The notes below the pieces were generated by a model, which was given only the letters and a program-made list of their open reading frames with translations, had not been told where the DNA came from and did no database searches. A stretch of 64,000 nucleotides of DNA from Gammaproteobacteria bacterium 45_16_T64 (lineage in GTDB: Bacteria > Pseudomonadota > Gammaproteobacteria > Pseudomonadales > Ketobacteraceae), in the NCBI GenBank assembly GCA_002162955.1, contig MABD01000057.1:248001-312000 (forward strand), written 5' to 3'. Below are positions 36,714 through 45,812 of this stretch, piece by piece. The translations under genes were made by a program, and so were the position numbers. How positions within the stretch are numbered: position 1 is the stretch's first letter; the number at the start of each line of letters is the position of its first letter.

Positions 36714-37744
36714 AATGGACTCTCCACATCAGCAATAGGTTCAAATACTGCTGGATGCAACCAACGGGCTAATTGATTCAACCCCAACACACGAGCAGGA
36801 GTAACAGAAAGCAGTAACGGATTGCGTTCACTATAAACACGGTTATTCTTGATCGCAGGGACTTCTGCCCAAGCATAATCATTCATTAACTGGTCACGCC
36901 CTACACCCTCATCTTGAGCCATACGATCATCCAGCAAAATCACATCAGGTAATAACGAGATAGCCATTTCTTTGGATATTTGTGTGTACCCCTTCAACCC
37001 CGTCTCTGCCACGACGTTATATCCGCCAGCATACACAATAGACTCGTCCATCAATGTCCCTGGTGCGCGCGTCGCTCCGCCCAAGCTATAATAAAGCACT
37101 CGGGGTCTTGTCTGATTTTTCACGGCCATTTGTACCCGATCGATTCGCCGATCCATTTCAGCAATCCATTGCTCCCCGCGACCTTCAACCCCAAGAACCC
37201 GTGATAGTAACCGCACATTATCACGAAGATCTTGGTGACTATGATAATTCGCGACACGCACAACCGGAACACCCGATGCCAACAAGAGTTCCACGCTAGC
37301 CGCATTACTGTATGCGGCGACTAACACAAGATCCGGCTCAACCGACAAGATCTCTTCTATATCACCATGATTTCTCAAAATAGAAGCATCATAGAATCCG
37401 TTAACATTCTTATTGGCAGGTTGATCAACCAAGTACGTCACGCTAACGACATTACGCTGATCAACCAATGCCATAAGCATTTCATCCCCCGCCAAAATAG
37501 CCGAAACAATGCGCCTCGGCTTTTCTGCAATAACCATCTCACGACCCACAGGATCAATGATAGTCAGCGGGTACCTGTCAGATTCATTTGAGTCGACTAT
37601 AGTCGTCTCTCTTAGCTGCCCCCCCATCGCTAGCCATGGGTTTAACGGCATATCGACAAGGGACAACAGCACAACAACAGCACTAATGCACAAGGCAAAA
37701 AAAACTGACGTGTTATGGAAAACACCCATCACCCTGCCTATCAC
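36710..37744 (-). CDS. btuF: Periplasmic cobalamin-binding protein (BtuF family)
   Basis: 344 residues. An N-terminal hydrophobic segment (VFFALCISAVVVLLSLV) serves as signal or anchor. The mature part is a TroA/BtuF-type bilobed domain: RRIVSAILAGDEMLMALV, then VEPDLVLVAAY, a long bridging helix, and LLPDVILLDD. It captures the ligand released by the outer-membrane receptor and hands it to the permease. It overlaps both neighbours by four bases in a receptor-binding protein-permease order. Confidence 0.88.
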   Translation of the reverse strand: MIGRVMGVFHNTSVFFALCISAVVVLLSLVDMPLNPWLAMGGQLRETTIVDSNESDRYPLTIIDPVGREMVIAEKPRRIVSAILAGDEMLMALVDQRNVVSVTYLVDQPANKNVNGFYDASILRNHGDIEEILSVEPDLVLVAAYSNAASVELLLASGVPVVRVANYHSHQDLRDNVRLLSRVLGVEGRGEQWIAEMDRRIDRVQMAVKNQTRPRVLYYSLGGATRAPGTLMDESIVYAGGYNVVAETGLKGYTQISKEMAISLLPDVILLDDRMAQDEGVGRDQLMNDYAWAEVPAIKNNRVYSERNPLLLSVTPARVLGLNQLARWLHPAVFEPIADVESPL

Positions 37745-39693
37745 TGGATGCTTAGTATAAAGCCCGTGAAATACCCAACCCCTGGGGTTTGGTAACCGAT
37801 GACTTCTTCGTAATCTTCATCAAGCACATTATCGACTCTGACAAATAACTGTAGATTTTCATTTACCTGAAAGTCTCCATTCAGGTTGATCACACGGTAG
37901 CTAGACAGCTCTGTTTTCTCCGCCACATATCCATTCGTGAAATAATTACGGTAATCACTATCAAGCATCTCACCGTTATAAATATAATTAAGCGCTACTT
38001 TTGCCTTATCGTTAAAAAATCGATACGCCGTACTTACACTGGCAATATGCAATGGCCTTCGCACTTCCCTATCACCATCTTCTGTTGAATGTGAATAGGT
38101 ATAAGATCCGTCTATGCTTAGTCCAATATCTGACGCATAACTGGCAGACAACTCGACCCCCTCTCGCTTACTGTTATCTTCAGCATTAACCGACGTGCTC
38201 ATTGAATCCGCCAGATCATAAAAATGGGTTATTTCATCCTCAAGGGTGGCCTGAAAATAGGTGATATCAACAATCACACTATCATCAAACAATCGTTGCT
38301 CCACACCCACATCCCAACCTCGTGATTTTTCCGGTTTAAGCTCAGAATTTCCTTTGAAAGAACCAGGGTCAAATCCAAATTGCTGAAAAAAAGAAGGGTT
38401 CGTGACACCAGTACCGTAACTCGTGTGCAGCCGAGTACCAGACTGCTTAATACGGTACGCGATACTCGTGGAATAGGTGATGACATCTTCGAATGCATCG
38501 TTATCATCATGGCGAACAATACTCGATAGAAATACGCTATCCAGAATCTCAGCCCGGTGCTCCAGCCCAAGCCCTGTTAGATTGCGCTCTTGTTCCGGTA
38601 TTTGCGTAGGACTGCTAGGTTCAGTATTCCGGTAGGTCTCTTCCTCTCGTTGCGCAAATACCGTAGCACGGTTTTCCATCGCACTATTTGCACCAAATAC
38701 CCAAGTAGTCTGAGCTGAATAAGCCACACGAGAGGATTCACTACCCGACATAGAATCATAGGTTGCATCAAAACCTTCGGTTTCATTTACCGTTGAGGCT
38801 AATGAGAATTTTGTAAGTGACTTTCCATCGAGCAACGCAATGTGCGTATTTAACCCAATAGAAAAGTCTGTATCTTTGGAATAACTCTTGTCATCAAATG
38901 GCAAGCCCTGTAGAGGACCTCCAGTAGAATCGTAGCCATCTGTCTCCGTATCATTGTCGCTATAACGGGCATTGGCATCAAAAGACACATACCTACTGGG
39001 GCTCCATTTTGCTGATGCAGTAATGGCTAATGCGCGGTCTTTGTCGTCTTCGTCATCAATAACAGAATCATCTGAAGAGGTATCGAACTCAGATTCTCGG
39101 TAACTCACATTGAGGCGTCCACTGGTGATATCATCTCCACCCGCCATAGACACTGCTAACTGACGACTGTCGCTAGAACCCACCTCCGAACTAAGGGTGA
39201 ACTGCCCACCAGGTTTGGCACCCTTTGTGGTAATACTGATGACGCCCGCGGTTGCATTGGACCCATACAAGCCACTCTGCGGGCCACGTAACACTTCAAT
39301 GCTTTCAATATCGGCAGAGAGCAAAGAGGCAAAATCAAATTCCCCACGCCCTGCCGCCGCCACTTCGATACCATCAATCAGTACCAGCACATGGTTACTC
39401 TCGGCGCCACGCATCCGTACTTGGGTTAATCCACCCTGCCCTCCTGAACGACTGACGGCAAGACCAGGGATATGCCTTAAAAGGTCTGCGGCGTATTTAA
39501 TCCCCAAATTATCAATAGCCACTGTATCTAATACACTGATACTGCTTCCCAATGTAGATCTTTCTATTGGCGTGGCAGACCCAATCACCACGATATCTTC
39601 TGATTGATCAGAGGCAATGGCTAAGTGGGGAATAGACGTGGCAAGTACAACTGAAGCTGCTGATACAACAGTAAAAACGTTGCTTCTTCTCAT
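37741..39693 (-). CDS. btuB: TonB-dependent outer-membrane cobalamin receptor (BtuB family)
   Basis: 650-residue receptor. It has a signal peptide (about residues 1-27), a TonB-box-like EDIVVIGSA just after cleavage, a plug domain (PGLAVSRSGGQGGLTQVRMRG, IEVLRGPQSGLYGSNATAGV) and a 22-strand barrel ending YFTGFILSIQ. The size matches BtuB (about 600) rather than the larger siderophore receptors. It is the first gene after a cobalamin riboswitch, which strongly supports B12 or another corrinoid as substrate. Confidence 0.92.
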   Translation of the reverse strand: MRRSNVFTVVSAASVVLATSIPHLAIASDQSEDIVVIGSATPIERSTLGSSISVLDTVAIDNLGIKYAADLLRHIPGLAVSRSGGQGGLTQVRMRGAESNHVLVLIDGIEVAAAGRGEFDFASLLSADIESIEVLRGPQSGLYGSNATAGVISITTKGAKPGGQFTLSSEVGSSDSRQLAVSMAGGDDITSGRLNVSYRESEFDTSSDDSVIDDEDDKDRALAITASAKWSPSRYVSFDANARYSDNDTETDGYDSTGGPLQGLPFDDKSYSKDTDFSIGLNTHIALLDGKSLTKFSLASTVNETEGFDATYDSMSGSESSRVAYSAQTTWVFGANSAMENRATVFAQREEETYRNTEPSSPTQIPEQERNLTGLGLEHRAEILDSVFLSSIVRHDDNDAFEDVITYSTSIAYRIKQSGTRLHTSYGTGVTNPSFFQQFGFDPGSFKGNSELKPEKSRGWDVGVEQRLFDDSVIVDITYFQATLEDEITHFYDLADSMSTSVNAEDNSKREGVELSASYASDIGLSIDGSYTYSHSTEDGDREVRRPLHIASVSTAYRFFNDKAKVALNYIYNGEMLDSDYRNYFTNGYVAEKTELSSYRVINLNGDFQVNENLQLFVRVDNVLDEDYEEVIGYQTPGVGYFTGFILSIQ

Positions 39694-39919
39694 GCTGAAA
39701 TCCTAATAATAATGAAAAGGAGCCACAGCGAGATACGAAAAATATCAGCACACAGATCTAGTCGGCACAGTTATCAAGAACGGCGCGCACCAGAGCATGC
39801 TTACGATATACGGAGATTGATTGTGTCTCGTTGCAGCGATAAATGAACAATGATTTCATGTTCACGCCACTGCAACGGTGATCCGCCCACAAAGAGACCT
39901 CGCTCTATGGCACAGTAAC

Positions 39920-40075
39920 GATTAGCAAAAGCAGGTCTCCTGACTTACACCTCATCGCTTATTTCCGCCTTCCCGCTTTATGAATAAATAAAACAGTGGC
40001 CTTATGGAAATTCGCTAAGTGCTTACAGTTGCGAGGACAGTTACGGATTCACACCGTATTCCCTTTTTCATTCCT
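39920..40075 (-). promoter_or_regulatory. Cobalamin riboswitch upstream of btuB operon
   Basis: Read on the minus strand the element has the conserved landmarks of the cobalamin aptamer in order: GTGTGAATCCGTAACTG near its 5' end, GCAACTGTAAGC, the GCCACTG box, GATGAGG, and AAGTCAGGAGACCTGC (the B12 box) at its 3' end (about 39930-39946). About 225 bases separate it from the btuB start and would hold the expression platform. Cobalamin binding should shut off the five-gene uptake operon. Its 5' end touches the stop codon of the PAS-GGDEF gene. Confidence 0.95.
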
Positions 40076-41486
40076 AACGCGTCAAATATGACACGTGGAA
40101 ACTTATTGCATGGGTGGGAATTGTATGTTTTTTGACGCATTTGTCAAACATGGATAAGAAAAATATTCCCTTACAATTCTCGTCATCGACGCTAAGTTGA
40201 GACATGCCTATACTCAGTGTCACGCTAATTTTTTGATTTGAGCCGATAGAGAATGCATTATTTTCTATCTCCATCACTATTCGCTCCGCAATAACCAATG
40301 CACTTTCAACATCAGTACACGGTAGTACAATGGCAAACTCCTCGCCGCCTATTCGAGAAAAAGTATCACCATACCGAATGTATTCGTTAATTCTTCTCGA
40401 TAATTCAACTAGCACGACATTCCCTGCTTCATGACCATAGTTATCATTAATATTCTTAAATAAATCTATATCCAAAAGCAGTAAAATTAACGATCTGTCG
40501 TACCTCTTGCTGTCCATAAATTCCCTTTTTAGAACCTGATGAAAGTGCCGGCTATTATATATTTTGGTAAGCTCATCAATCAGCGTTAATTTTTCTAGCT
40601 TCTTGTTCTCACTCAACTTCTCCTGCAACGAACAGATAAGATGTTCACGCTCGCTGACATCCCGCATCACAATAATGATGTTAACGCCATACGCGGTATC
40701 CAGCATCCTCATCGCAACGTCAACCAACAGACAACGCTTGTCCTTTGAAAAAACGTTTAAGCCATTCTTACTTAACGACAATTCGTTGTCGGGATTTTCC
40801 GTATACTCTTTTACAACACCGCCGAGATCATCGGCCTCTGGCACCGACAAATCTCGCAAAGTCATTGATTCCAATTCATCTTTGGTAAAGATCAGAATTG
40901 ATGTTGCCGCACTATTCACTTTCAGAATATTCCCCTCAACATCCACTTTAAATACCGCATCGGGGATCGTTTCAAATAAACGCTCGCTTTCCTCAAACGC
41001 CAATTTTGTGGTTGCGTAGGACTTATCAATCTCTCGAATAATGCGCTGAAACTTCAACTCCAATTCTTTTAATTTAGTAATATCATTATGGGCACCAATC
41101 ATTCTAATTGGTTTGCCAGAATCATCTCTTATAGCCATCCCTCGACAACGTATCCAAACGATTGATCCATCTCTATGGGTGTAACGAACTATTTGATCAT
41201 AAGGATGATTGGGATTCTTACAATGGCTTTCAAAATTATCCATAGCCATCGCTAAATCATCTTGATTGATAATACCCTGCCACTCCGATGAGAGGTGCTT
41301 TTTCTCCTTTGGGTCATAACCTAACACCTCCCAAAACCTATCGTTCATCCACTCATTGTCAGGGTTCTCGATATCCCAATACCAAAGACCATCCAGACTC
41401 GATTCCTGTAGAAAATCAAATATTTTGCCATCCGACTGGATCAGCGAATAAAGCTCTTCCTGCAAATAATTCTGACTGTCATTCAT
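40074..41486 (-). CDS. PAS-PAS-GGDEF diguanylate cyclase with atypical C-terminus
   Basis: 470 residues. A first PAS domain (about 20-145; LDGLWYWDIENPDNEWMND, then VRYTHRDGSIVWI) and a second PAS (about 165-290) precede a GGDEF domain (about 310-460). The active site is GGEEF, and an RxxD inhibitory site (RYGD) lies five residues before it, so it should make cyclic di-GMP with product inhibition. The final helix, normally ADxALYxAKxxGRN, is replaced by FDKCVKKHTIPTH, which may impair folding or activity. No membrane segment is seen. The 3' end coincides with the cobalamin riboswitch of the next operon. Confidence 0.85.
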   Translation of the reverse strand: MNDSQNYLQEELYSLIQSDGKIFDFLQESSLDGLWYWDIENPDNEWMNDRFWEVLGYDPKEKKHLSSEWQGIINQDDLAMAMDNFESHCKNPNHPYDQIVRYTHRDGSIVWIRCRGMAIRDDSGKPIRMIGAHNDITKLKELELKFQRIIREIDKSYATTKLAFEESERLFETIPDAVFKVDVEGNILKVNSAATSILIFTKDELESMTLRDLSVPEADDLGGVVKEYTENPDNELSLSKNGLNVFSKDKRCLLVDVAMRMLDTAYGVNIIIVMRDVSEREHLICSLQEKLSENKKLEKLTLIDELTKIYNSRHFHQVLKREFMDSKRYDRSLILLLLDIDLFKNINDNYGHEAGNVVLVELSRRINEYIRYGDTFSRIGGEEFAIVLPCTDVESALVIAERIVMEIENNAFSIGSNQKISVTLSIGMSQLSVDDENCKGIFFLSMFDKCVKKHTIPTHAISFHVSYLTR

Positions 41487-41708
41487 TGTCTTGTGGCCGC
41501 CTATTGAAGGGGATCACCCTGAATAGTAGTACAAAATATAAGCAAACTATATGCAAACAATAACCACCAACAAAACAACGACCTAGCTATACCAACGCAC
41601 ACTAAAGGCACTAGGACTCGAGGCTAGAGATTTGCAATTTTAGCCCTCCAACACTAAATTCAAATGTAGTCGTTTCGTGTACATTCTAATCTCAGGAAAG
41701 CCACCGCC

Positions 41709-42467
41709 ATGCGCATAACCCTTTGTTATTTATTGCTATTTCTACCGTGCCAATGGGCGTTTGCGCAAAACATGCCGCCTCAGCGCGTCGTAGTTGAACA
41801 TTGGCCACCCTGGGAGATTGCACTGGACGAGAAAAGAGAGGTGGTATCTGAAGGCATCGCCGTAACGCTAGTGACAGACATCATGAAGCGTATCGATGTG
41901 CCTATGGAGCTCGCCACCGTTCCTTGGAAGCGTGCACTCGCAGAAATTGAGCAAGGCAAAAGCGCCCTTATTCCCATGATCGCAAAAACCGCCGAGCGCT
42001 CACAATACATGCTCTTTACCGACCCAGTGTTTGAAGACCCACTGCTTCTTGCGTACTCCACTGACAACCTCCCCTCTTTTCAATGGAAAACCTGGAAAGA
42101 CTTAACACCTTACACCTTTCAATTGGTCAGAGGGTACGCATACGGTAATGAATGGAACAAAGCACTCAAACAGCATCGCTATAACCATTCAATGTCCATA
42201 TCTGATGAGCAAAGTTTAAAAATGTTAATGGGTGGGAGAATAGACCTTATTCCCCTGTTTTATGTCAATGGCACGCAATTAATATCAGACTTGCAGTTTG
42301 GCGACAAAATCAAGTTTGCTTCCAAACCGCTTAAAGAAACCACATTCTATTTAGGCATTTCAAAAAAATCACCGCTCGCTCAACGACTCGAGGACATGAA
42401 CAACGCTATCGCTGCCATGAAAAAAGACGGTACATTTAAGAAAATATTGGGGCAACTCTATCGATAA
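41709..42467 (+). CDS. Periplasmic solute-binding protein, family 3 (amino-acid-type)
   Basis: 252 residues with a signal peptide ending about CQWAFA (residue 19). The mature protein follows the SBP_bac_3 pattern: WPPWEIA, SEGIAVTLVTDIMKR, VPWKRALAEIEQGKSALIPMIAKTAER and YLGISKKSPL. It is smaller and more divergent than amino-acid importers' binding proteins, and no ABC permease is adjacent. Orphan proteins of this kind are common in marine gammaproteobacteria and may act as ligand sensors. It is a monocistronic gene, divergent from the diguanylate cyclase. Confidence 0.82.
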   Translation: MRITLCYLLLFLPCQWAFAQNMPPQRVVVEHWPPWEIALDEKREVVSEGIAVTLVTDIMKRIDVPMELATVPWKRALAEIEQGKSALIPMIAKTAERSQYMLFTDPVFEDPLLLAYSTDNLPSFQWKTWKDLTPYTFQLVRGYAYGNEWNKALKQHRYNHSMSISDEQSLKMLMGGRIDLIPLFYVNGTQLISDLQFGDKIKFASKPLKETTFYLGISKKSPLAQRLEDMNNAIAAMKKDGTFKKILGQLYR

Positions 42468-42571
42468 CTCCGTACAAGGGGGCGCAAATACATACCCCCA
42501 AACACTCACTTCCGCTAACCAAACAACGCTGCAGCAAAGAACCAATCACCTCTTCAACCCGCACTTGCTAA

Positions 42572-43720
42572 TCATTCTATACCGGCATCTCTCAGTTTCT
42601 TTAACAAGGTAGCATTCTTTGCCATTTCTTCTTCTAACGCTACTTTCGATTCTGCGAGACGGAATTCAGACTCTCCCAATCTAAACTCTGACTCCCCTAA
42701 TTTGGACTCAGATTCTTTCAATTGATACCTCGTTTTGTTCAACACATCTTCAACGAGAGGCCTTGCCTTGAGCTCATCAACATTCATTAATGGGTAATAC
42801 AGGAGGTAATTCTGAGAATAGTTTTCTTCGGGCACAAATGAATCGATCGCCCTCAAACACTCTTCGTAAACCCAATGCTGAAACGCCTCAACACGCAGCA
42901 TCAAGCGATCAATCTGCTCATCATTAACGTCATAGTGCTCTTTGTATCGCGCATCAATATAAGCATCACAAAAAAAGGAAAAATCCTTTTTGTCCTGCTT
43001 CTCCACTGAGGGAAATATCTCACTAATATGACGGTTAAGCTTTTTGGTCTCAGCCCGCAGCTCGAACAGGCGATGGGTCCTTGGCTTGTAGTGCGTCATT
43101 GTCGCCAAATAGCTGGCAAATAAATGCTCAGTCATTTGGTGCAGATTATAAATGCCACCTACTAACTGACCTCTTTGGAAATTAAACTCAAACATACTAT
43201 GAAACTGCGAGGCTTTTCCAAAGAAACGCTCAAAATATCGAATGCTCAGCGCCCGCCTCTCTGGCAAGGTCAGCGTTTGAGGCTTAGCAAGTTCAAAGCT
43301 ATTATCTAATAGCACCACACCTTCACTTACGACATCTTGATAAAAATACTCCCCCTTTCGCAAGGCAGAGTTAAAACGTGCTGCGCTTTCATAAATGCAG
43401 TGAAAAGGTGCAGATAATCCCTCTATATCTTGCAAATCTGCCAATAGCGGCGGCATCTTCCGCTGAGTTGCATTGGTACTTTTTCCCTGAATTACTACTA
43501 AGATATCCACATCTGATTGGTACTTAGATACCATTCCGTCTTTCGTCACACGAGATTCATTAATAAAATCGCCCCGCGCATAGCTACCAAAAAGCCAAAT
43601 CATGGCAATATCAAAAGGGCAATTTTCAGTCAACCATTGGGTAGCGGTACGAATGTCACCTTGAATATTCTCAGGTACATGGTCCAAACTTGTCTGCAAT
43701 GTTGTTTTATCGTACGCCAT
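42572..43720 (-). CDS. Nucleotidyltransferase (MNT)-HEPN fusion with coiled-coil tail
   Basis: 382 residues. The N-terminal domain (about 15-140) is a minimal nucleotidyltransferase with GSYARGDF and the metal-binding SDVDILVV, though an insertion of about 15 residues separates them. The middle (about 150-300) is a HEPN domain, including a YKPRTHRLFELRAE helix and a RYKEH motif comparable to the RNase-type RxxxxH of some HEPN proteins. The tail (about 330-378) is a coiled coil with a nearly exact heptad repeat (ESEFRLG, ESEFRLA). MNT and HEPN are often separate antitoxin and toxin; here they are one chain. It is monocistronic. The target is unknown. Confidence 0.78.
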   Translation of the reverse strand: MAYDKTTLQTSLDHVPENIQGDIRTATQWLTENCPFDIAMIWLFGSYARGDFINESRVTKDGMVSKYQSDVDILVVIQGKSTNATQRKMPPLLADLQDIEGLSAPFHCIYESAARFNSALRKGEYFYQDVVSEGVVLLDNSFELAKPQTLTLPERRALSIRYFERFFGKASQFHSMFEFNFQRGQLVGGIYNLHQMTEHLFASYLATMTHYKPRTHRLFELRAETKKLNRHISEIFPSVEKQDKKDFSFFCDAYIDARYKEHYDVNDEQIDRLMLRVEAFQHWVYEECLRAIDSFVPEENYSQNYLLYYPLMNVDELKARPLVEDVLNKTRYQLKESESKLGESEFRLGESEFRLAESKVALEEEMAKNATLLKKLRDAGIE

Positions 43721-44014
43721 AGAGGTCTAGTGTGCTCGAAATGATCAGGTCGTGTGGTTTACTTATCAAATACTACCACCTATTCAAATGGATTTACTAT
43801 GCTAGAAGCCCCCTCACACAAATATGCTCAATACGCACAACGAGAACACCGACATTAGTGCTAAATCGCGGGAAATTGCCCCGTTCACTCCAAGCTTTGG
43901 ACACACTTAACCAATCAAACTACTTATATTTACAGCAGAAAGTACGAGTTACCCGACTACATTATGTCAATTTATTTGAGCATGGAGCTTCTAATTAGAT
44001 CTCTTGATTTTAGG

Positions 44015-45148
44015 CTACCTTGAGTATTCATCCATAAAACCCTCAAACACATCAAATGCCGGCTTTTTGATGTACTCACCCTCTTCAAGCCTATACAGAC
44101 CTGATTCCCAGTGGGCAGCCAGGGCACTTTCACTTTGTACCAGCTTAAAATAGTAAGCTTCTTTGATATCCATATCACTCAACGCATCCAAGTATTGCCC
44201 CAACCTTGTTGCTTGAAACTCATCAGAATAAGGCTGCTCCCATATCAAATTCGGGCCACCAAACTCACCAACCACAACGGGAACCGACTCGCCTACCGCT
44301 CGACGTATCGTGCTAAGGTAAGTATTCCAATTCTCAACATCATCATACAAATGCACATCCAAGTAATCGAACTCAGCGGACTCCAGCACTGCATTCAGCA
44401 TATCTTGACTAGACAGCACCAATTCAGAATTACACACTGCTTCGCGCTGAGAGGCATCAACCAAATCACCGGTTTGTTCTTCAAAATACTGATCAATATC
44501 TCCAGCACAATACGAAATAATACTCAGGCTACCGCTGGCAAAACCACCCAACACAACCTTAGTACTAGGCGAGTACCGCTGAACAGATTGGTAAACAATA
44601 TTGTTGTACTCGACAAAGTCCTGAGCAGTTCCTAAAAACCAATAAGACGCTAACCACTCATTCCCAAACTGAATCAATTCAATTTGATTCGGATAACGCT
44701 GTAGCAAGGTTTGTATGTAACCTTCGAATTTATCCGAATCGCTAAACACACAGGTTCTTTCATTTGATAACGTCGGCTCACACGCCCAATCCGGCCCATT
44801 GGATTGCACCGTTAGCATCACAGATATATTGTTATCCGCAAGCCATTGCATGCGCTCATCCAATGGCCCCCAATTAAATTCGCCCTCAACAGGCTCTCGA
44901 TACATCCACGCTTCATCAAACCGAATCCGCGTCAAGGAGAGTGCCTGTAAATTGGTACGGGTAAACTCACGACCCTCAGCATCAGAGACACCAGGATAGG
45001 ACAGGCCAAACTGCACAGGTTCATTTGACGCTCCACCAGGACCAACAGACGATTGAACTCCAGCACTACCTTCCGACCCACCACCAGAGCCGCCCCCACA
45101 ATTGATGAGACATATCAAAACCAGGGGGATAAAACACTTCTTAACCAT
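44015..45148 (-). CDS. Glycoside-hydrolase-like lipoprotein (clan GH-A fold)
   Basis: 377 residues. A lipoprotein signal (residues 1-17, LINC with acylated Cys) is followed by a flexible Gly/Ser linker and a TIM-barrel domain. Candidate catalytic acids sit where clan GH-A enzymes have them: acid/base Glu in FGNEWLAS and nucleophile Glu in VVVGEFGGPN. TRIRFDEAW near the start and YLDVHLYDD match the same clan. The particular family (GH5 or GH39-like) cannot be fixed. It is probably anchored in the outer membrane, acting on a polysaccharide. It is monocistronic. Confidence 0.75.
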   Translation of the reverse strand: MVKKCFIPLVLICLINCGGGSGGGSEGSAGVQSSVGPGGASNEPVQFGLSYPGVSDAEGREFTRTNLQALSLTRIRFDEAWMYREPVEGEFNWGPLDERMQWLADNNISVMLTVQSNGPDWACEPTLSNERTCVFSDSDKFEGYIQTLLQRYPNQIELIQFGNEWLASYWFLGTAQDFVEYNNIVYQSVQRYSPSTKVVLGGFASGSLSIISYCAGDIDQYFEEQTGDLVDASQREAVCNSELVLSSQDMLNAVLESAEFDYLDVHLYDDVENWNTYLSTIRRAVGESVPVVVGEFGGPNLIWEQPYSDEFQATRLGQYLDALSDMDIKEAYYFKLVQSESALAAHWESGLYRLEEGEYIKKPAFDVFEGFMDEYSR

Positions 45149-45596
45149 AAAAATAGACTACCTTACTTATTGCAGGTTGTTAGTGGAGGGACAATAACAA
45201 AGGTGGCTCTTTCTGTATATTGCTCCAGAAAGCGTTAGGTAATTCTGCTTACCCAACACAAAACACTGCTGAGCGTTCAGTATGTTGCGTCACGCTCGCC
45301 ATATCCACTACCCTAAAACCACCATCTCGATCAAGTTTATCAAAATCGAAATCCTAGATCCCTTTGCAAAACTAGCTGACCCGACACCTTCGATCGATTG
45401 TATTTTCCTGTCGTTTCGATTTGAAACCAATCCTATACCACCTTCAGAGGAATCAAACCCGAGCAACAACCAATCAAAGTCCGCATCTTTTATTCTATGC
45501 GATCCAGGGACAACGCTTTATTTATATGATCGCGCCTCTTTACCAAAATAGATTTAAGCTGCCATAAGTTACGCTATGAGCAGCCAAAAAAAATGC
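45149..45596. other. Intergenic region without a convincing gene
   Basis: About 450 bases between the glycosidase-like gene and the tRNA-Gly terminator. A plus-strand frame at 45282-45551 (89 codons) has a biased, low-complexity product without recognisable domains and no ribosome site that I trust. The part near 45150-45250 probably holds the glycosidase-like gene's promoter. Nothing else is seen. Confidence 0.4.
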
Positions 45597-45632
45597 AAAA
45601 AAAAGCCGTTATCTTTCGATAACGGCTTTTTT
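45597..45632. terminator. Bidirectional rho-independent terminator after tRNA-Gly
   Basis: 10-bp stem AGCCGTTATC/GATAACGGCT with a 4-nt loop, flanked by an A-run on the left and a T-run on the right. It ends the tRNA-Gly transcript on the minus strand and could work in both directions. Confidence 0.9.
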
Positions 45633-45636
45633 AATT

Positions 45637-45712
<76 letters not shown>

Positions 45713-45812
45713 TTTGGACTTCGTCCTTAAGTGGGGCGAATATTAAGGATTCCCCCCCCTGTCGTCAACTCTTTATTTCAAAAAACCGATAAAAACTTTT
45801 AAAAACAGCAAG

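Noticed and set aside
33888-39693. Iron-siderophore or heme uptake operon
   Set aside because: Families are shared with FecABCDE and Hmu systems, but the upstream cobalamin riboswitch and BtuB-size receptor favour B12.
45282-45551. 89-codon plus-strand frame before the tRNA-Gly terminator
   Set aside because: No recognisable domain, no convincing ribosome site, biased composition.
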